From Pseudomonadota bacterium (lineage in GTDB: Bacteria > Pseudomonadota > Alphaproteobacteria > Rhizobiales > JAKPQE01), in assembly GCA_029572955.1 (NCBI GenBank), contig JAKPQE010000113.1, positions 62,001 through 126,000 on the forward strand: a stretch of 64,000 bases of DNA, in the 5' to 3' direction. A program made the translations under genes and the position numbers. This document shows positions 28,027-40,524 of this stretch, piece after piece; the first letter of the stretch is position 1; every line of letters starts with the position of its first letter. The notes under the pieces were generated by a model. It saw only the letters and a program-made list of their open reading frames with translations, searched no databases and was not told where the DNA came from.

Positions 28027-29508
28027 ATGATCTTCAAGAACACCGCCAACGACGATGCCGCCAAGCTCGATGCCATCGGCCGCTCACAGGCGCTGATCGA
28101 GTTCCGGCCGGACGGCACCATCATTACCGCCAACGACAACTTTCTCGCAGCACTCGGCTACTCGCTCGACGAAGTCCGCGGCAAGCATCACTCGATGTTC
28201 GTCGAGCCGACCTATCGTTCCAGCCCCGAATACAAGGAATTCTGGGAGGCGCTCGCCGACGGCCAGTATCAGGCCGACGAGTTCAAGCGGATCGGCAAGG
28301 CCGGCAACGAGGTCTGGATCCAGGCGAGCTACAATCCGGTGCGCGACCGCTCCGGCCGCACGGTGAAGGTGATCAAGATCGCCACCGACATCACCGAGGT
28401 GAAGCTGCGCAACGCCGACTTCGAAGGCCAGATCGACGCCATCAACAAGTCGCAGGCCGTCATCCACTTCAATCTCGACGGCACGATCATCGAGGCCAAC
28501 GACAACTTTCTCTCGACGCTCGGCTACTCGCTGTCCGAGATCAAGGGCCAGCACCACTCGATGTTCGTCGAGCCGAGCCATGCGGCGAGCGCGGAATACC
28601 GGGCGTTCTGGGACAATCTGCGGGCCGGCGAGTTCCAGGCCGGCGAGTTCATGCGGGTCGGCAAGGGCGGCAAGCAGATCTGGATCCAGGCGAGCTACAA
28701 CCCGATCTTCGATGCCTCGGGCAAGCCGTTCAAGGTCGTCAAGTTCGCGACGGACATCACGGCCCAGGTCGCCGAGCGGATACGCCGCGAGGAGGTGCAG
28801 AAGACGATCGACGCCGATCTCGTCGAGGTCGTGCAGGCGGTCGCCAACGCCAATGGCCGGGCCGGCAGCGCGGCTTCGGCCTCGACCGAGGCATCGGCCA
28901 ATGTCCAGACCGTTGCCGCCGCCGCGGAGGAACTCGTCGCCTCGATCGGCGAAATCAGCCGCCAGGTGGACCAGGCCTCCGCGATCGCCCAGAAGGCCGT
29001 GCACGAAGCGACGAGTTCGGGAACGATCATCAACGGCCTGTCGGACGACGCCCAGAGCATCGGCGACGTCATCCAGCTGATCGACAGCATCGCCGCCCAG
29101 ACCAACCTGCTGGCGCTCAATGCGACGATCGAGGCGGCACGCGCCGGCGAGGCCGGCAAGGGATTCGCGGTCGTCGCCTCCGAGGTGAAGAACCTCGCCT
29201 CGCAGACCACCAAGGCGACCGAGGACATCTCCGCCCGCATCCTTTCGGTCCAGGAATCGACGGAAGGCGCCGTGACGGCGATCGATGCCATCAAGGAGAT
29301 CATCAACCAGATCAGCGACATCTCGGCCGGCATCGCGGCCGCGATCGAGGAGCAGTCTGCCGTGACCCGCGACATCTCGGACAACATGCAGACCGCCTCG
29401 CGCGGCGTCACCGTGATCACCGACAATGTCCAGGCGATCTCGGCCGCAACCCAGCAGATCGACGCCGCCGCCCGAAAGGTCCGCGACGCCTCGCGTTCGA
29501 TCGCCTGA
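28027..29508 (+). CDS. Soluble chemoreceptor with two duplicated PAS domains
   Basis: A 493-residue cytoplasmic receptor with no membrane segment. Two PAS domains (about 17-123 and 139-245) are tandem duplicates: both contain [23 protein letters not shown] and WIQASYNP, and I estimate about 65% identity at an offset of 122 residues. The signalling domain follows ([20 protein letters not shown], near 357-376). The layout matches BdlA/Aer-like energy or redox receptors; cofactor unknown. It follows the NIT/PilZ receptor by 379 bp. Confidence 0.9.
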   Translation: MIFKNTANDDAAKLDAIGRSQALIEFRPDGTIITANDNFLAALGYSLDEVRGKHHSMFVEPTYRSSPEYKEFWEALADGQYQADEFKRIGKAGNEVWIQASYNPVRDRSGRTVKVIKIATDITEVKLRNADFEGQIDAINKSQAVIHFNLDGTIIEANDNFLSTLGYSLSEIKGQHHSMFVEPSHAASAEYRAFWDNLRAGEFQAGEFMRVGKGGKQIWIQASYNPIFDASGKPFKVVKFATDITAQVAERIRREEVQKTIDADLVEVVQAVANANGRAGSAASASTEASANVQTVAAAAEELVASIGEISRQVDQASAIAQKAVHEATSSGTIINGLSDDAQSIGDVIQLIDSIAAQTNLLALNATIEAARAGEAGKGFAVVASEVKNLASQTTKATEDISARILSVQESTEGAVTAIDAIKEIINQISDISAGIAAAIEEQSAVTRDISDNMQTASRGVTVITDNVQAISAATQQIDAAARKVRDASRSIA

Positions 29509-29566
29509 GCGGCGCAACAGGTTTCCCGGGTCGGCTCCCCGCCCTCACCTCGCCGTCCCGCGCATG

Positions 29567-29598
29567 GACGCCCGGAAGCCCGCTTCCGGGCGTCTTTC
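29567..29598 (+). terminator. Terminator after the PAS chemoreceptor
   Basis: Perfect 12-bp stem GACGCCCGGAAG/CTTCCGGGCGTC with a 4-base loop followed by TTTCGTTCC. Confidence 0.85.
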
Positions 29599-29647
29599 GT
29601 TCCGGGCGTCCTTCGTTCCGAGCGGGCGCGTCAGGCCGGGCGCCGGC

Positions 29648-30526
29648 TCAGCGCTCGCGCACCGCGCAGGGATCGGCAAGGCCGCCGGTGACGACCCAGG
29701 TCTCGTTGCCGTCGCGGGAAATGTCGCGGCGCACGCAGACCGTGGCGTCGCGATAGACCTGCTGGTCGGCGCCGGCCGTCCAACTGCCGCCACCGACGGC
29801 AAGCACGTCGGCGGTGAAGAACTCCTGCCCGTCGGGCGTTTTCTTCAGGAACTTCTTCTTCGAAATCTCGCGCGTCTCGCCGGCCGCTACCGAGAAATCG
29901 CCGAGCGCGGCGACGCCGTTCGGATGGATGTGCAGCGTCACGCCGGTCTGGTTGACGACGATCAGCGCCCCGTCCTCGCCGCCGCCGGCGATTTCCTTGG
30001 CGCAGGGATGGTTCATCTGCTCCATCGCCGGCTCAAAGCGCGGCAGCTCGGCGCGGGCGGCATCGAGGGCACGCTGGAGACCTGCCCGTTCGGTCTCGTA
30101 GACGCCACGGATCTTGGCGATGAAGGCGTCCTTCTCGGCACTCGCCGGACAGCCGGCATCGGTCTCGACAACGAGGGCGAGGCCCTCGTCGAGGCGGGCG
30201 ATGGCGCTGACGTAGATCGCGATACGGTTTCGCACGACCTGCTGGACGTCGGACCAGGCAACGGCGAGCTCGGTGCGCTTCTTCGCCGCCCCGGTGTTGT
30301 CGCCGGCCTTCAGCGCCGCCTCGCAGGCGGCGGCGACGGCGTTGACGTTCTTGATCGCGACATCGACCGAAGGGCTGATGTTCTGGGCAAGCCGCGAGGC
30401 GGCGACGATTTCGTCGTGCTTGGCCTTGCCGGCCGCCTGGAGCGCGGCGCAATCGGCCCGCGCCGGGAGCGTGCCGATGGCCATCGCCATCGCGACGAAC
30501 GCCGTGGCAACGATCAGTGTCTTCAT
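29648..30526 (-). CDS. Secreted protein, function unknown
   Basis: A 292-residue protein with a signal peptide (cleaved near ARA, residue 24). The first half is helical and Ala-rich with paired cysteines; the second half, from about 180, is strand-rich (ALIVVNQTGVTLHIHPNG, later DATVCVRRDIS). A GGAAGGGG site lies six bases before the ATG. No family recognised. It is flanked by a convergent chemoreceptor gene and a divergent iron-sulphur protein gene. Confidence 0.75.
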   Translation of the reverse strand: MKTLIVATAFVAMAMAIGTLPARADCAALQAAGKAKHDEIVAASRLAQNISPSVDVAIKNVNAVAAACEAALKAGDNTGAAKKRTELAVAWSDVQQVVRNRIAIYVSAIARLDEGLALVVETDAGCPASAEKDAFIAKIRGVYETERAGLQRALDAARAELPRFEPAMEQMNHPCAKEIAGGGEDGALIVVNQTGVTLHIHPNGVAALGDFSVAAGETREISKKKFLKKTPDGQEFFTADVLAVGGGSWTAGADQQVYRDATVCVRRDISRDGNETWVVTGGLADPCAVRER

Positions 30527-30712
30527 GTCGAACCCCTTCCCCGGGTGCGGGGGAATGCCCCGCCCGCTTTCGCCATCCGGCGACCAATCGATCGATTTTC
30601 ACCTCTCCGGCATTGGAAAGCCGGGTGACCATTTGGCGCGCCGGCGTGAAAAAATGCACCGCAGCGCCCTCGCCCCGGCGGCTGGTTTTACAGCCGCGCG
30701 CGCCTTGCCTAG

Positions 30713-33205
<2,493 letters not shown>

Positions 33206-33243
33206 CCGGCCCCTGCGCCGCGCGCACAACCCATCGAGACGCC

Positions 33244-34599
33244 ATGGCCCTCCCCTCCGGATCGCGGCCTCATCCCTTTCGGGTCCGCCTTGCCGTGTTC
33301 GCCGGGCTCCTCCTGCTCGGCGGCTGTTCGGCCGATCTCGTGCAGCAGCAGATCTGCGCCGACGTGATCCCGGCGCTCGAGACCGAGGATCCGATGATCT
33401 CGATCGTCGAGACGCAGAGCGCCGAGGGGGCGCCGGTCGCGATCGTCGACTATGCCACCGGCGGCGAAGGCATTCGCTGGACCTCGAAACGCATCGTCTG
33501 CCGCTTCGCGGGCAAGGGCTTCGCGCGCGGGCGCCAGACCCTCGTCGGGGTCGAGGTCGACAACATGCCGCTGAGCGAGGTCCAGCTCTGGACGCTCAAC
33601 CGGTTCTGGCTCGGCGAGCTCGGCGCGGTGGCGGAAGGCCGTGACCGGATCGTGCGCCGGCCCGACGACGGCAGCTCGCCGGCGATCGGCTATTTCCTGC
33701 AGCAGCTCGTCAACGGCGCCGTCGTCTCCGCGCTCTACGCCCTCATCGCCGTCGCCTACGCGCTCGTCTATGGCGTCACCGGCCGCATCAACCTCGCCTT
33801 CGGCGAGATGGCGACGACCGGCGCCTATGGCGCGGTGATCGGCGTCGTCGCGGCGGTGGCGATCGGCCGGCCGGACATCGCCGGGGCGCTGTCGCTCGGC
33901 GTGGCGATGGCGATCGCCGTCACCGTGCTCTGGGGCAACGCCATCGCGCGCACGATCATCGTGCCGCTGATGCGCAAGCGTTCGGCGGCGACCATCGTTG
34001 CGACGCTCGGCGCGGCGATCGCCCTCGAGGAGGCGCTGCGACTCGCCCAGGGCACGCGCGAGCGCTGGCTGCAGCCGGTGCTCAACGATCCGCACATCCT
34101 CTATGGCGGCTCCTTTCCGGTGATCGTCACGACCATGCAGGGCCTGATCCTGTGGGCGACCCTGCTCACCATCCTCGCCCTCCTCCTCGCCATGCGCATC
34201 ACCGCTTTCGGCCGCGACTGGCGGGCGGTCGCGGACGATCCGAAAATGGCCGCGCTCGTCGGCATCGACGTCCCCGACACGGTGCTGAAGAGCTTTTCGG
34301 CGGCCTCGGTGCTCGCCGCCCTCGCCGGCGCGATCCTGACGCTGCACTATGGCGGCACCAGCTTTTCCATGGGCCTGATGATCGGCCTCAAGGCGCTGGT
34401 GGCGGCGATCGTCGGCGGCATCGGCTCGCCCGGCGGGGCCGCCGTCGGCGGCCTCGTCATCGGCTTTACCGAAACCTTCTGGTCGGCCTACATGCCGATG
34501 GCCTATCGCGACGTGGTGGTGCTCGGCATCCTCGTCGTCGTACTCATTCTGCGTCCCGGCGGTCTCGTCGGGCTCCCGGCGCAAGGAAAACGTCCATGA
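33244..34599 (+). CDS. Lipoprotein-signal domain fused to LivH-type ABC permease
   Basis: A 451-residue protein. Residues 1-28 form a signal with lipobox LLLLGGC (Cys28); 29-149 is an unrecognised domain (SIVETQSAEGAPVAIVDY, later IVCRFAGKG, LSEVQLWTLNRFW); 150-451 is a full LivH permease (YFLQQLVNGAVVSALYALIAV, GRINLAFGEM, VGGIGSPGGAAVGG). LivM, LivG, LivF and LivK are absent nearby. Its stop overlaps the next gene's start (ATGA), so threonine dehydratase is co-translated. Whether the Cys is lipidated or the segment acts as an extra membrane anchor is open. Confidence 0.85.
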   Translation: MALPSGSRPHPFRVRLAVFAGLLLLGGCSADLVQQQICADVIPALETEDPMISIVETQSAEGAPVAIVDYATGGEGIRWTSKRIVCRFAGKGFARGRQTLVGVEVDNMPLSEVQLWTLNRFWLGELGAVAEGRDRIVRRPDDGSSPAIGYFLQQLVNGAVVSALYALIAVAYALVYGVTGRINLAFGEMATTGAYGAVIGVVAAVAIGRPDIAGALSLGVAMAIAVTVLWGNAIARTIIVPLMRKRSAATIVATLGAAIALEEALRLAQGTRERWLQPVLNDPHILYGGSFPVIVTTMQGLILWATLLTILALLLAMRITAFGRDWRAVADDPKMAALVGIDVPDTVLKSFSAASVLAALAGAILTLHYGGTSFSMGLMIGLKALVAAIVGGIGSPGGAAVGGLVIGFTETFWSAYMPMAYRDVVVLGILVVVLILRPGGLVGLPAQGKRP

Positions 34600-35822
34600 C
34601 GGTGACCCTCGACGACATTCGCGCGGCCCAGATGACCATCGCCGGCGCGGTGATGCGCACGCCGTTCCTGCCGGCGCCGAAGCTCTCGGCCCTGACCGGC
34701 GCCGACATCCGCGTCAAATACGAGAACATGCAGGTCACCAACGCCTTCAAGGAGCGCGGCGCCGTGGTGAAGCTCACCTCGCTCGCCCCGGCCGAACGGG
34801 CGCGCGGCGTCATCGCCATGTCGGCGGGCAACCACGCCCAGGCCGTCGCCTACCACGCCGCCCGGCTGCGCATCCCGGCGACCATCGTGATGCCGGAGAC
34901 GACGCCCTTCGTGAAGGTCGCTGCGACGCGCGGCTACGGCGCCCGCGTCGTGCTCGTCGGCGAGACGCTGTCGGAAGCGCAGGCCGAGGCCGAGACGATC
35001 GCGGCGCGCGAAAGCCTCACCTTCGTCCACCCCTATGACGACGAGGACGTGATCCGCGGCCAGGGCACGGTCGCCATCGAAATGCTGGAGGACGAGCCCG
35101 ATCTCGACACGATCGTCGTGCCGGTCGGCGGCGGCGGGCTCATCTCGGGCGTCGCGACGGCCGCCAAGGCGTTGCAGCCGCGGATCGAGGTGATCGGCGT
35201 CGAGACGGTGCACTATCCCTCGATGTGGTCGGCGCTGCGCGGCGAGACGCCGAAATGCGGCGGCAACACGCTCGCCGAGGGCATCGCCGTCAAGAATGTC
35301 GGCAAGCTCACGCTCGAGATCGTGCGTCGCCTCGTCGACGACATCGTGCTCGTCAAGGAGGCCGAGATCGAGCGGGCGGTGAACGCCTATCTCACCCTGC
35401 AAAAGGCGATGGCCGAGGGCGCCGGCGCGGCGGGGCTCGCCGCGCTTCTGGCGGCGCCGGCGCGGTTCCGCGGCCGCAAGGTCGGGCTCATCCTCGCCGG
35501 CGGCAATATCGACGCGCGCATCCTCGCCTCGATCATGGTGCGCGAACTCGCCCGCGAGGAGCGCATCGTCGCGGTCCGCATCACCATTCCCGACCGCCCC
35601 GGCGTGCTCGGCGTCATCACCACGACGATCGGCACCCTCGGCGGCAACATCCTCGAGGTCTCGCACCACCGGCTGTTCCTCAAGGTGCCGGCCAAGGGCG
35701 CCTCGGTCGACGTCACCCTGGAAACCCGCGACGCGGCGCATGCCAACGAGATCATCGCCGGCCTCGAGGCCAAGGGTTTCGACGTCGCCCGCCTCGGCGA
35801 GCCGAGCGAGGAATTGCGCTAG
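34596..35822 (+). CDS. Threonine ammonia-lyase with ACT domain
   Basis: PLP enzyme deaminating threonine (or serine) to 2-oxobutyrate. The 408-residue product has PLP Lys52 in TNAFKERGA, the SAGNHAQAVAY substrate loop, GGGGLISG phosphate-binding turn, and a C-terminal ACT domain (VRITIPDRPGVLGVITTTIG) for amino-acid feedback. This is the short, ACT-containing type (IlvA/TdcB-like); which role it plays is not decided. Four-base overlap with the permease fusion suggests a link to branched-chain amino acid supply. Confidence 0.93.
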   Translation: MTVTLDDIRAAQMTIAGAVMRTPFLPAPKLSALTGADIRVKYENMQVTNAFKERGAVVKLTSLAPAERARGVIAMSAGNHAQAVAYHAARLRIPATIVMPETTPFVKVAATRGYGARVVLVGETLSEAQAEAETIAARESLTFVHPYDDEDVIRGQGTVAIEMLEDEPDLDTIVVPVGGGGLISGVATAAKALQPRIEVIGVETVHYPSMWSALRGETPKCGGNTLAEGIAVKNVGKLTLEIVRRLVDDIVLVKEAEIERAVNAYLTLQKAMAEGAGAAGLAALLAAPARFRGRKVGLILAGGNIDARILASIMVRELAREERIVAVRITIPDRPGVLGVITTTIGTLGGNILEVSHHRLFLKVPAKGASVDVTLETRDAAHANEIIAGLEAKGFDVARLGEPSEELR

Positions 35823-35908
35823 CGGTTCACGCGGGCAAAATCATCCGAACTTGCGAGGGCCGCCCCCACCCCCCATGTAAATGCGGGACGAACAAGGGAG
35901 AGCCCTCG

Positions 35909-36424
35909 ATGAACAGCCTCGACACCAGCCGCTTCCAGGACACCGCGGGCGAGCGGGAATTCGCCTACGATCCGGACACGCAGCCGGAGCTTTTCGAGGG
36001 CGTGAGGAGCCGCCGGTTCCTCGCCTTCCTCATCGACGCGACGATCATCCTGATCCTGACCTTCATCGTCGGGGTGTTCGTGTTCCTGCTCGGCATCCTG
36101 ACGCTCGGCTTCGGCTGGCTGCTCTATGGCGGCATCTTCCCGGCCGTTGCCCTCGTCTACACGGCGATGACGGCCGGCGGGCCGAACTCGGCGACGATCG
36201 GCATGCGCACCATGGGCCTCGAAATGCGGACCTGGTACGGCACCAAGATGTACCACCTGCTGGCCGCCATGCATGCGCTCGTCTTCTACTTCTCGATCTC
36301 GATCCTGACGCCGTTCGTGCTGCTCGTCTGCCTCTTCAACGGCCGCAAGCGCTGCCTGCACGACATGCTGATGGGCACGATCGTGATCAATTCGAAAAAG
36401 CAGGCCGAAGCCTACGGCAAGTGA
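35909..36424 (+). CDS. RDD-family membrane protein
   Basis: A 171-residue protein with three hydrophobic segments and the RDD core: FLAFLIDATIILI, then GPNSATIGMRTMGLEMR and RKRCLHDMLMGTIVI. RDD proteins are small membrane proteins of poorly defined, sometimes transport-related role. AGGGAG ribosome site about nine bases before ATG. It precedes bpt, a common Rhizobiales order. Confidence 0.85.
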   Translation: MNSLDTSRFQDTAGEREFAYDPDTQPELFEGVRSRRFLAFLIDATIILILTFIVGVFVFLLGILTLGFGWLLYGGIFPAVALVYTAMTAGGPNSATIGMRTMGLEMRTWYGTKMYHLLAAMHALVFYFSISILTPFVLLVCLFNGRKRCLHDMLMGTIVINSKKQAEAYGK

Positions 36425-36460
36425 GGACGGCGGGCCCTATCGGCCCACGCCCCCTCCCAA

Positions 36461-36481
36461 CCCTCCCCCGACGGGGGAGGG
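36461..36481. repeat. Hairpin in the gap between the RDD gene and bpt
   Basis: Perfect 9-bp stem CCCTCCCCC/GGGGGAGGG with 3-base loop, preceded by a second CCCTCCC. No T-run, so either a weak terminator or an interspersed palindrome. The rest of 36425-36697 shows no gene. Confidence 0.5.
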
Positions 36482-36697
36482 CTTGGCTCCGTGCCTCGGG
36501 AAAATGCCTTGCCACGCCATCGGCGCAGCCTTCCTGCCCTTGGGCAAGCAGGCTGGATGAGAGGCTGGACACGGCTTCGAGACGCGGGCCGCATCTGCAT
36601 AGCGGGTTGCCATCGAGGCGATTTGCCTGCCGCCGGCCGCTTTCGTGCTATACCTTGTCGCATTCGATGATGTTCGCCGCTTTCCTCGAATGACGCG

Positions 36698-37444
36698 ATG
36701 ACCGAACAGATCACCGACACGCCGCAATTCTACCTGACGGCGCCTGCACCCTGCCCCTATCTGGCGGGGCGGCAGGAGCGCAAGGTGTTCACGCACCTCG
36801 TCGGGCGGCGGGCGGCCGGGCTCAACGACATCCTCACCCAGGGCGGCTTCCGCCGCAGCCAGAACATCGCCTACCGGCCGAGCTGCGAGAGCTGCCGGGC
36901 CTGCGTCTCGGTGCGCGTGCTCGCCGACCGCTTCGAGACGACGAAGAGCTTCCGGCGCATCCTCAAGGCGAATGCCGACCTCATCGGCGCCGAGCGCGGC
37001 GCGCTGCCGACCTCCGAGCAGTATTCGCTGTTCCGGCGCTATCTCGACGCGCGCCATTCCGACGGCGGCATGGCCGACATGACGGTGCTCGACTACGCGA
37101 TGATGGTCGAGGACACCTTCGTCGACACGATGATCGTCGAATACCGGCGGCGCGGACCCGATTCGAGCTTCACCAAGCGCGGCGAAGGTCCGCTGATCGG
37201 CGCGGCGCTCACCGACGTGCTCGGCGACGGCCTTTCCATGGTCTACAGCTTCTACGATCCCGAGCTTGCCGACCGCAGCCTCGGCACCTTCATGATCCTC
37301 GACCATATCCGCCGGGCCCGCTGGCGCGGCCTGCCGCACGTCTATCTCGGCTACTGGGTCGAGGGCTCGGAGAAGATGGACTACAAGCGCCGCTTCTGCC
37401 CGCAGGAGCACCTGATCGGCGAGACCTGGATCCGGGCCGACTGA
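36698..37444 (+). CDS. bpt: Aminoacyl-tRNA--protein transferase (Bpt)
   Basis: Transfers leucine to the N-terminus of proteins for N-end-rule degradation (ClpS/ClpAP). The 248-residue product has [29 protein letters not shown], and [11 protein letters not shown]. The PSCESCRAC cysteine cluster and the length match bacterial Bpt (sometimes labelled Ate). Ends three bases before the convergent arfB. Confidence 0.94.
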   Translation: MTEQITDTPQFYLTAPAPCPYLAGRQERKVFTHLVGRRAAGLNDILTQGGFRRSQNIAYRPSCESCRACVSVRVLADRFETTKSFRRILKANADLIGAERGALPTSEQYSLFRRYLDARHSDGGMADMTVLDYAMMVEDTFVDTMIVEYRRRGPDSSFTKRGEGPLIGAALTDVLGDGLSMVYSFYDPELADRSLGTFMILDHIRRARWRGLPHVYLGYWVEGSEKMDYKRRFCPQEHLIGETWIRAD

Positions 37445-37446
37445 CC

Positions 37447-37869
37447 TCACTCCGCGTCGGGCTTGCGCGTCCTGAGCGCCTTGACGGCGCCGCGGCGCGA
37501 CTTCTCGTCCATGCGCCGCTTCTTCGAGCCGAGCGTCGGGCGGGTCGGCCGGCGCGTCTCGGGCACCACGGTCGCCTTGGTGATCAGCTCGACGAGGCGG
37601 GCGACAGCATCCTCGCGATTGCGCTCGCGGGTGCGGAAGCGCTGGGCGGTGATGACGACGACGCCGTCGGCGGTAATGCGGCGGTCGCGCGTCGCCAGCA
37701 GGCGCTCGCGCACGGCGTCGGGCAGCGACGGCGAACGGGCGGCGTCGAAGCGGATCTGCACCGCCGTCTCGACCTTGTTGACGTTCTGCCCGCCCGGTCC
37801 CGAGGCGCGGATGAAGCTCTCCTCGATCTCGCGCTCGTCGAGCGATATGCGGCTGGTGATCCGGATCAT
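37447..37869 (-). CDS. arfB: Peptidyl-tRNA hydrolase ArfB (ribosome rescue)
   Basis: Rescues ribosomes stalled without a stop codon. The 140-residue product has the release-factor GGQ motif (ASGPGGQNVNKVETAV) and the basic C-terminal tail (KKRRMDEKSRRGAVK) that enters the mRNA channel. Starts at MIRITSRISL; 20 more codons are open upstream. It complements smpB, the trans-translation factor, encoded at 55088. Its upstream region carries an unusual GATTCA array. Confidence 0.95.
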   Translation of the reverse strand: MIRITSRISLDEREIEESFIRASGPGGQNVNKVETAVQIRFDAARSPSLPDAVRERLLATRDRRITADGVVVITAQRFRTRERNREDAVARLVELITKATVVPETRRPTRPTLGSKKRRMDEKSRRGAVKALRTRKPDAE

Positions 37870-38194
37870 GGCCGCGTTATAGCCCGGCAGGGCCCCGCCT
37901 GTCGCGGCTTTCGCGACCATCCCCGCCATCGGGGAGAGAGTCCGGAACGCGCCCCAACAGCCTGATTTCGAGTCGCTTTTCGGCGTCTCTTCAGACGGTG
38001 ATTCAGGCCGTCCTCAAATCCCGATTCAACGAGTTCGCGCAGCGATTCAGGTCGTTGGCAGATTGATTCAAGAACGGCTTCGCGGCACCGGTCGGCCCGG
38101 CCCGCTCGACGGGCCTTCGGCCCTTGCCTCGCCAAGCGTTCGCGGCGCGCGATGATTCGCTGGATCGTCGCGTCGAGCTATGCCCGAATGCCGC
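37870..38194. repeat. Region upstream of arfB with regular GATTCA repeats
   Basis: No gene in 325 bp. GATTCA occurs at 38000, 38023, 38044 and 38065, spaced 23, 21 and 21 bp (two helical turns). Together with GAGTC at 37938 and 37970 and GATTC at 38154, there are seven GANTC sites (the CcrM methylation target in alphaproteobacteria) in about 220 bp. A 16-bp stretch at 38077 (GCTTCGCGGCACCGGT) is repeated at 55070. Confidence 0.6.
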
Positions 38195-40441
38195 TCACCC
38201 CACAAACTTGTTCGATCTCGGGAAGCCGGAGGGCGGCATGCGGCCGGCACCGGCGCGGTCGCCGATCCACTCCTTCAGCTCGGCCTGCGACCGCGTGAAG
38301 CTGCGGCCGGAGCTGTCGGTCCAGGTGAGGCCCTCGGCGAGGCCGAAGACGCGGGCATCGGAGACGCCGCCGTCCTTGTAGCGCTGCAGGCGCACGCCGC
38401 GACCGCGGGCCATCTCGGGCACCTGGGCGAGCGGGAAGACGAGCATGCGCCGGTTCTCGCCGATGATCGCCACGGTGTCGCCCGCGACCGGCACGGCAAG
38501 GCGCGCCTCCTCCTTGCCGGAGACGTTGAACACCTGCTTGCCCTTGCGGGTGTTGGCGATGACCTCGGCCTCGGGCACGACGAAGCCGCGGCCCTCGGTC
38601 GAGACGAGCAGGCGCTTCCTCGCCGGGTCGTGGACGAAGATGTCGACGACGTCGTGGCCCTCGTCGATGTCGATCATCAGGCGCACCGGCTCGCCATGGC
38701 CGCGCCCGCCGGGCAGCTTGTCCGGGGCGAGGGTGTAGAACTTGCCGCCGGTCGAATAGACCAGCAGCTTGTCGTGGGTGTCGGCGTGCAGCGCGATCTT
38801 GAGGCGGTCGTCGGTCTTGAAGGTGAGCGTCGAGAGGTCGGTCAGGTGGCCCTTCAGGGCGCGGATCCAGCCCTTCTCGGAGATGACGACGGTGACCGGT
38901 TCCTTCTCGATCATCGCCTGCTGGATGTCCTCGTGGCCATGATCGGGCGCCTCGGCAAAGCCGGTGCGGCGCCGGCCGAGCTCGGTGTCCGGCCCGAAGG
39001 TCTTCCTGACCTCGCCGATCTGCCAGGCGACGACGCTCCACTGCTTCTTCTCGGAGGCGAGCAGCGCCTCGATCCCGGCCTTCTCCTTGGAAAGCTCGGC
39101 ATGCTCGCGGCGGATCTCCATCTCCTCGAGCTTCCTCAGCGAGCGCAGGCGCATGTTGAGGATCGCCTCGGCCTGCACGTCGGTGAGCGAGAAGGTCCGC
39201 ATCAGCTCGGCCTTCGGCTCGTCCTCCTCGCGGATGATGCGGATCACCTCGTCGAGATTGAGATAGGCGACGAGATAGCCGTCGAGCACCTCGAGGCGGT
39301 GGATGATCTTGCCGAGGCGATGGCGCGAGCGGCGCTGCAGCACCTCGCGGCGATGCGCCAGCCATTCGCGCATCACCTCGGTGAGGCTCATCACCTTCGG
39401 CACCAGCCCGCGCGACAGCACGTTCATGTTGAGGCCGACCCGGCTTTCCAGCTCGGTCAGCTTGAACAGCGATTCCATCAGCAGCGCCGGGTCGACGCTG
39501 CGGCTCTTCGGCTCGAGGACGATGCGCACGTCCTCGGCCGACTCGTCGCGCACGTCGGCGAGAAGCGGCAGCTTGCGGGCGGTCAGCAGCTCGGCGATCT
39601 TCTCGATCAGCCGCGACTTCTGCACCTGATAGGGCACCTCGGTGACGATCACCGCATAGGTGCCGCGCCCCAGTTCCTCGGTGTGCCAGCGGGCGCGCAG
39701 GCGGAAGGCGCCGCGGCCGGTGCGATAGGCCTCGACGATCTGGGCGCGGTCGTCGACGAGCACGCCGCCGGTCGGAAAGTCCGGGCCCGGCAGCAGCTTG
39801 ACGAGTTCCTCGACCGGCGCCTCGGGCGCCTCGACGAGCTTCAGGGCGACATCGCAGAGTTCGCCGACATTGTGCGGCGGGATCGAGGTCGCCATGCCGA
39901 CCGCGATGCCGGCCGAGCCGTTGGCGAGAAGATTGGGGAAATTGGCCGGCAGGACGACCGGCTCCTCCTCCTCGCCGTCATAGGTGGCGCGGAAGTCGAC
40001 AGCATCCTCGTCGATGCCCTCGAGCAAGAGGCGGGCGACCTCGGTCAGCCGCGCCTCGGTGTATCGCATGGCGGCGGCGTTATCGCCGTCGATATTGCCG
40101 AAATTGCCCTGCCCGTCGACCAGCGGATAGCGCTGGGCAAAGGTCTGGGCGAGGCGCACCAGCGCGTCGTAGACGGCCTGGTCGCCATGCGGATGGAACT
40201 TGCCGATGACGTCGCCGACGACGCGGGCGCATTTCTTGAAGCCCGAGCCGGGGTCGAGCTTCAACAGGCGCATCGCATAGAGCAGGCGGCGATGGACGGG
40301 CTTCAGGCCGTCGCGCACGTCGGGCAGCGCCCGCTGCGTGATGGTCGACAGGGCATAGGCGAGGTAGCGCTCTTCCAGCGCTTCTCGCAGGCTCACATTC
40401 TCGATGTCGCCACCGGGGGGAAGAATCGCCTTTTTACCCAT
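38195..40441 (-). CDS. parC: DNA topoisomerase IV subunit A
   Basis: Decatenates daughter chromosomes with ParE. The 748-residue product starts at [11 protein letters not shown] (12 further codons open upstream); [12 protein letters not shown], the [12 protein letters not shown] segment and the catalytic tyrosine in [10 protein letters not shown] are present, and the C-terminal half has the beta-pinwheel repeats ([28 protein letters not shown]). Length and the tail TDSSGRSF fit ParC rather than GyrA. Confidence 0.95.
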   Translation of the reverse strand: MGKKAILPPGGDIENVSLREALEERYLAYALSTITQRALPDVRDGLKPVHRRLLYAMRLLKLDPGSGFKKCARVVGDVIGKFHPHGDQAVYDALVRLAQTFAQRYPLVDGQGNFGNIDGDNAAAMRYTEARLTEVARLLLEGIDEDAVDFRATYDGEEEEPVVLPANFPNLLANGSAGIAVGMATSIPPHNVGELCDVALKLVEAPEAPVEELVKLLPGPDFPTGGVLVDDRAQIVEAYRTGRGAFRLRARWHTEELGRGTYAVIVTEVPYQVQKSRLIEKIAELLTARKLPLLADVRDESAEDVRIVLEPKSRSVDPALLMESLFKLTELESRVGLNMNVLSRGLVPKVMSLTEVMREWLAHRREVLQRRSRHRLGKIIHRLEVLDGYLVAYLNLDEVIRIIREEDEPKAELMRTFSLTDVQAEAILNMRLRSLRKLEEMEIRREHAELSKEKAGIEALLASEKKQWSVVAWQIGEVRKTFGPDTELGRRRTGFAEAPDHGHEDIQQAMIEKEPVTVVISEKGWIRALKGHLTDLSTLTFKTDDRLKIALHADTHDKLLVYSTGGKFYTLAPDKLPGGRGHGEPVRLMIDIDEGHDVVDIFVHDPARKRLLVSTEGRGFVVPEAEVIANTRKGKQVFNVSGKEEARLAVPVAGDTVAIIGENRRMLVFPLAQVPEMARGRGVRLQRYKDGGVSDARVFGLAEGLTWTDSSGRSFTRSQAELKEWIGDRAGAGRMPPSGFPRSNKFVG

Positions 40442-40524
40442 GGGAATCGGGGTAACGGCGTTCGCCGGCCGAGGCAAGCGGAAAGCGGGCGGCGAAGGGG
40501 TGCGCCCGCCGGCGCGACCTCATA

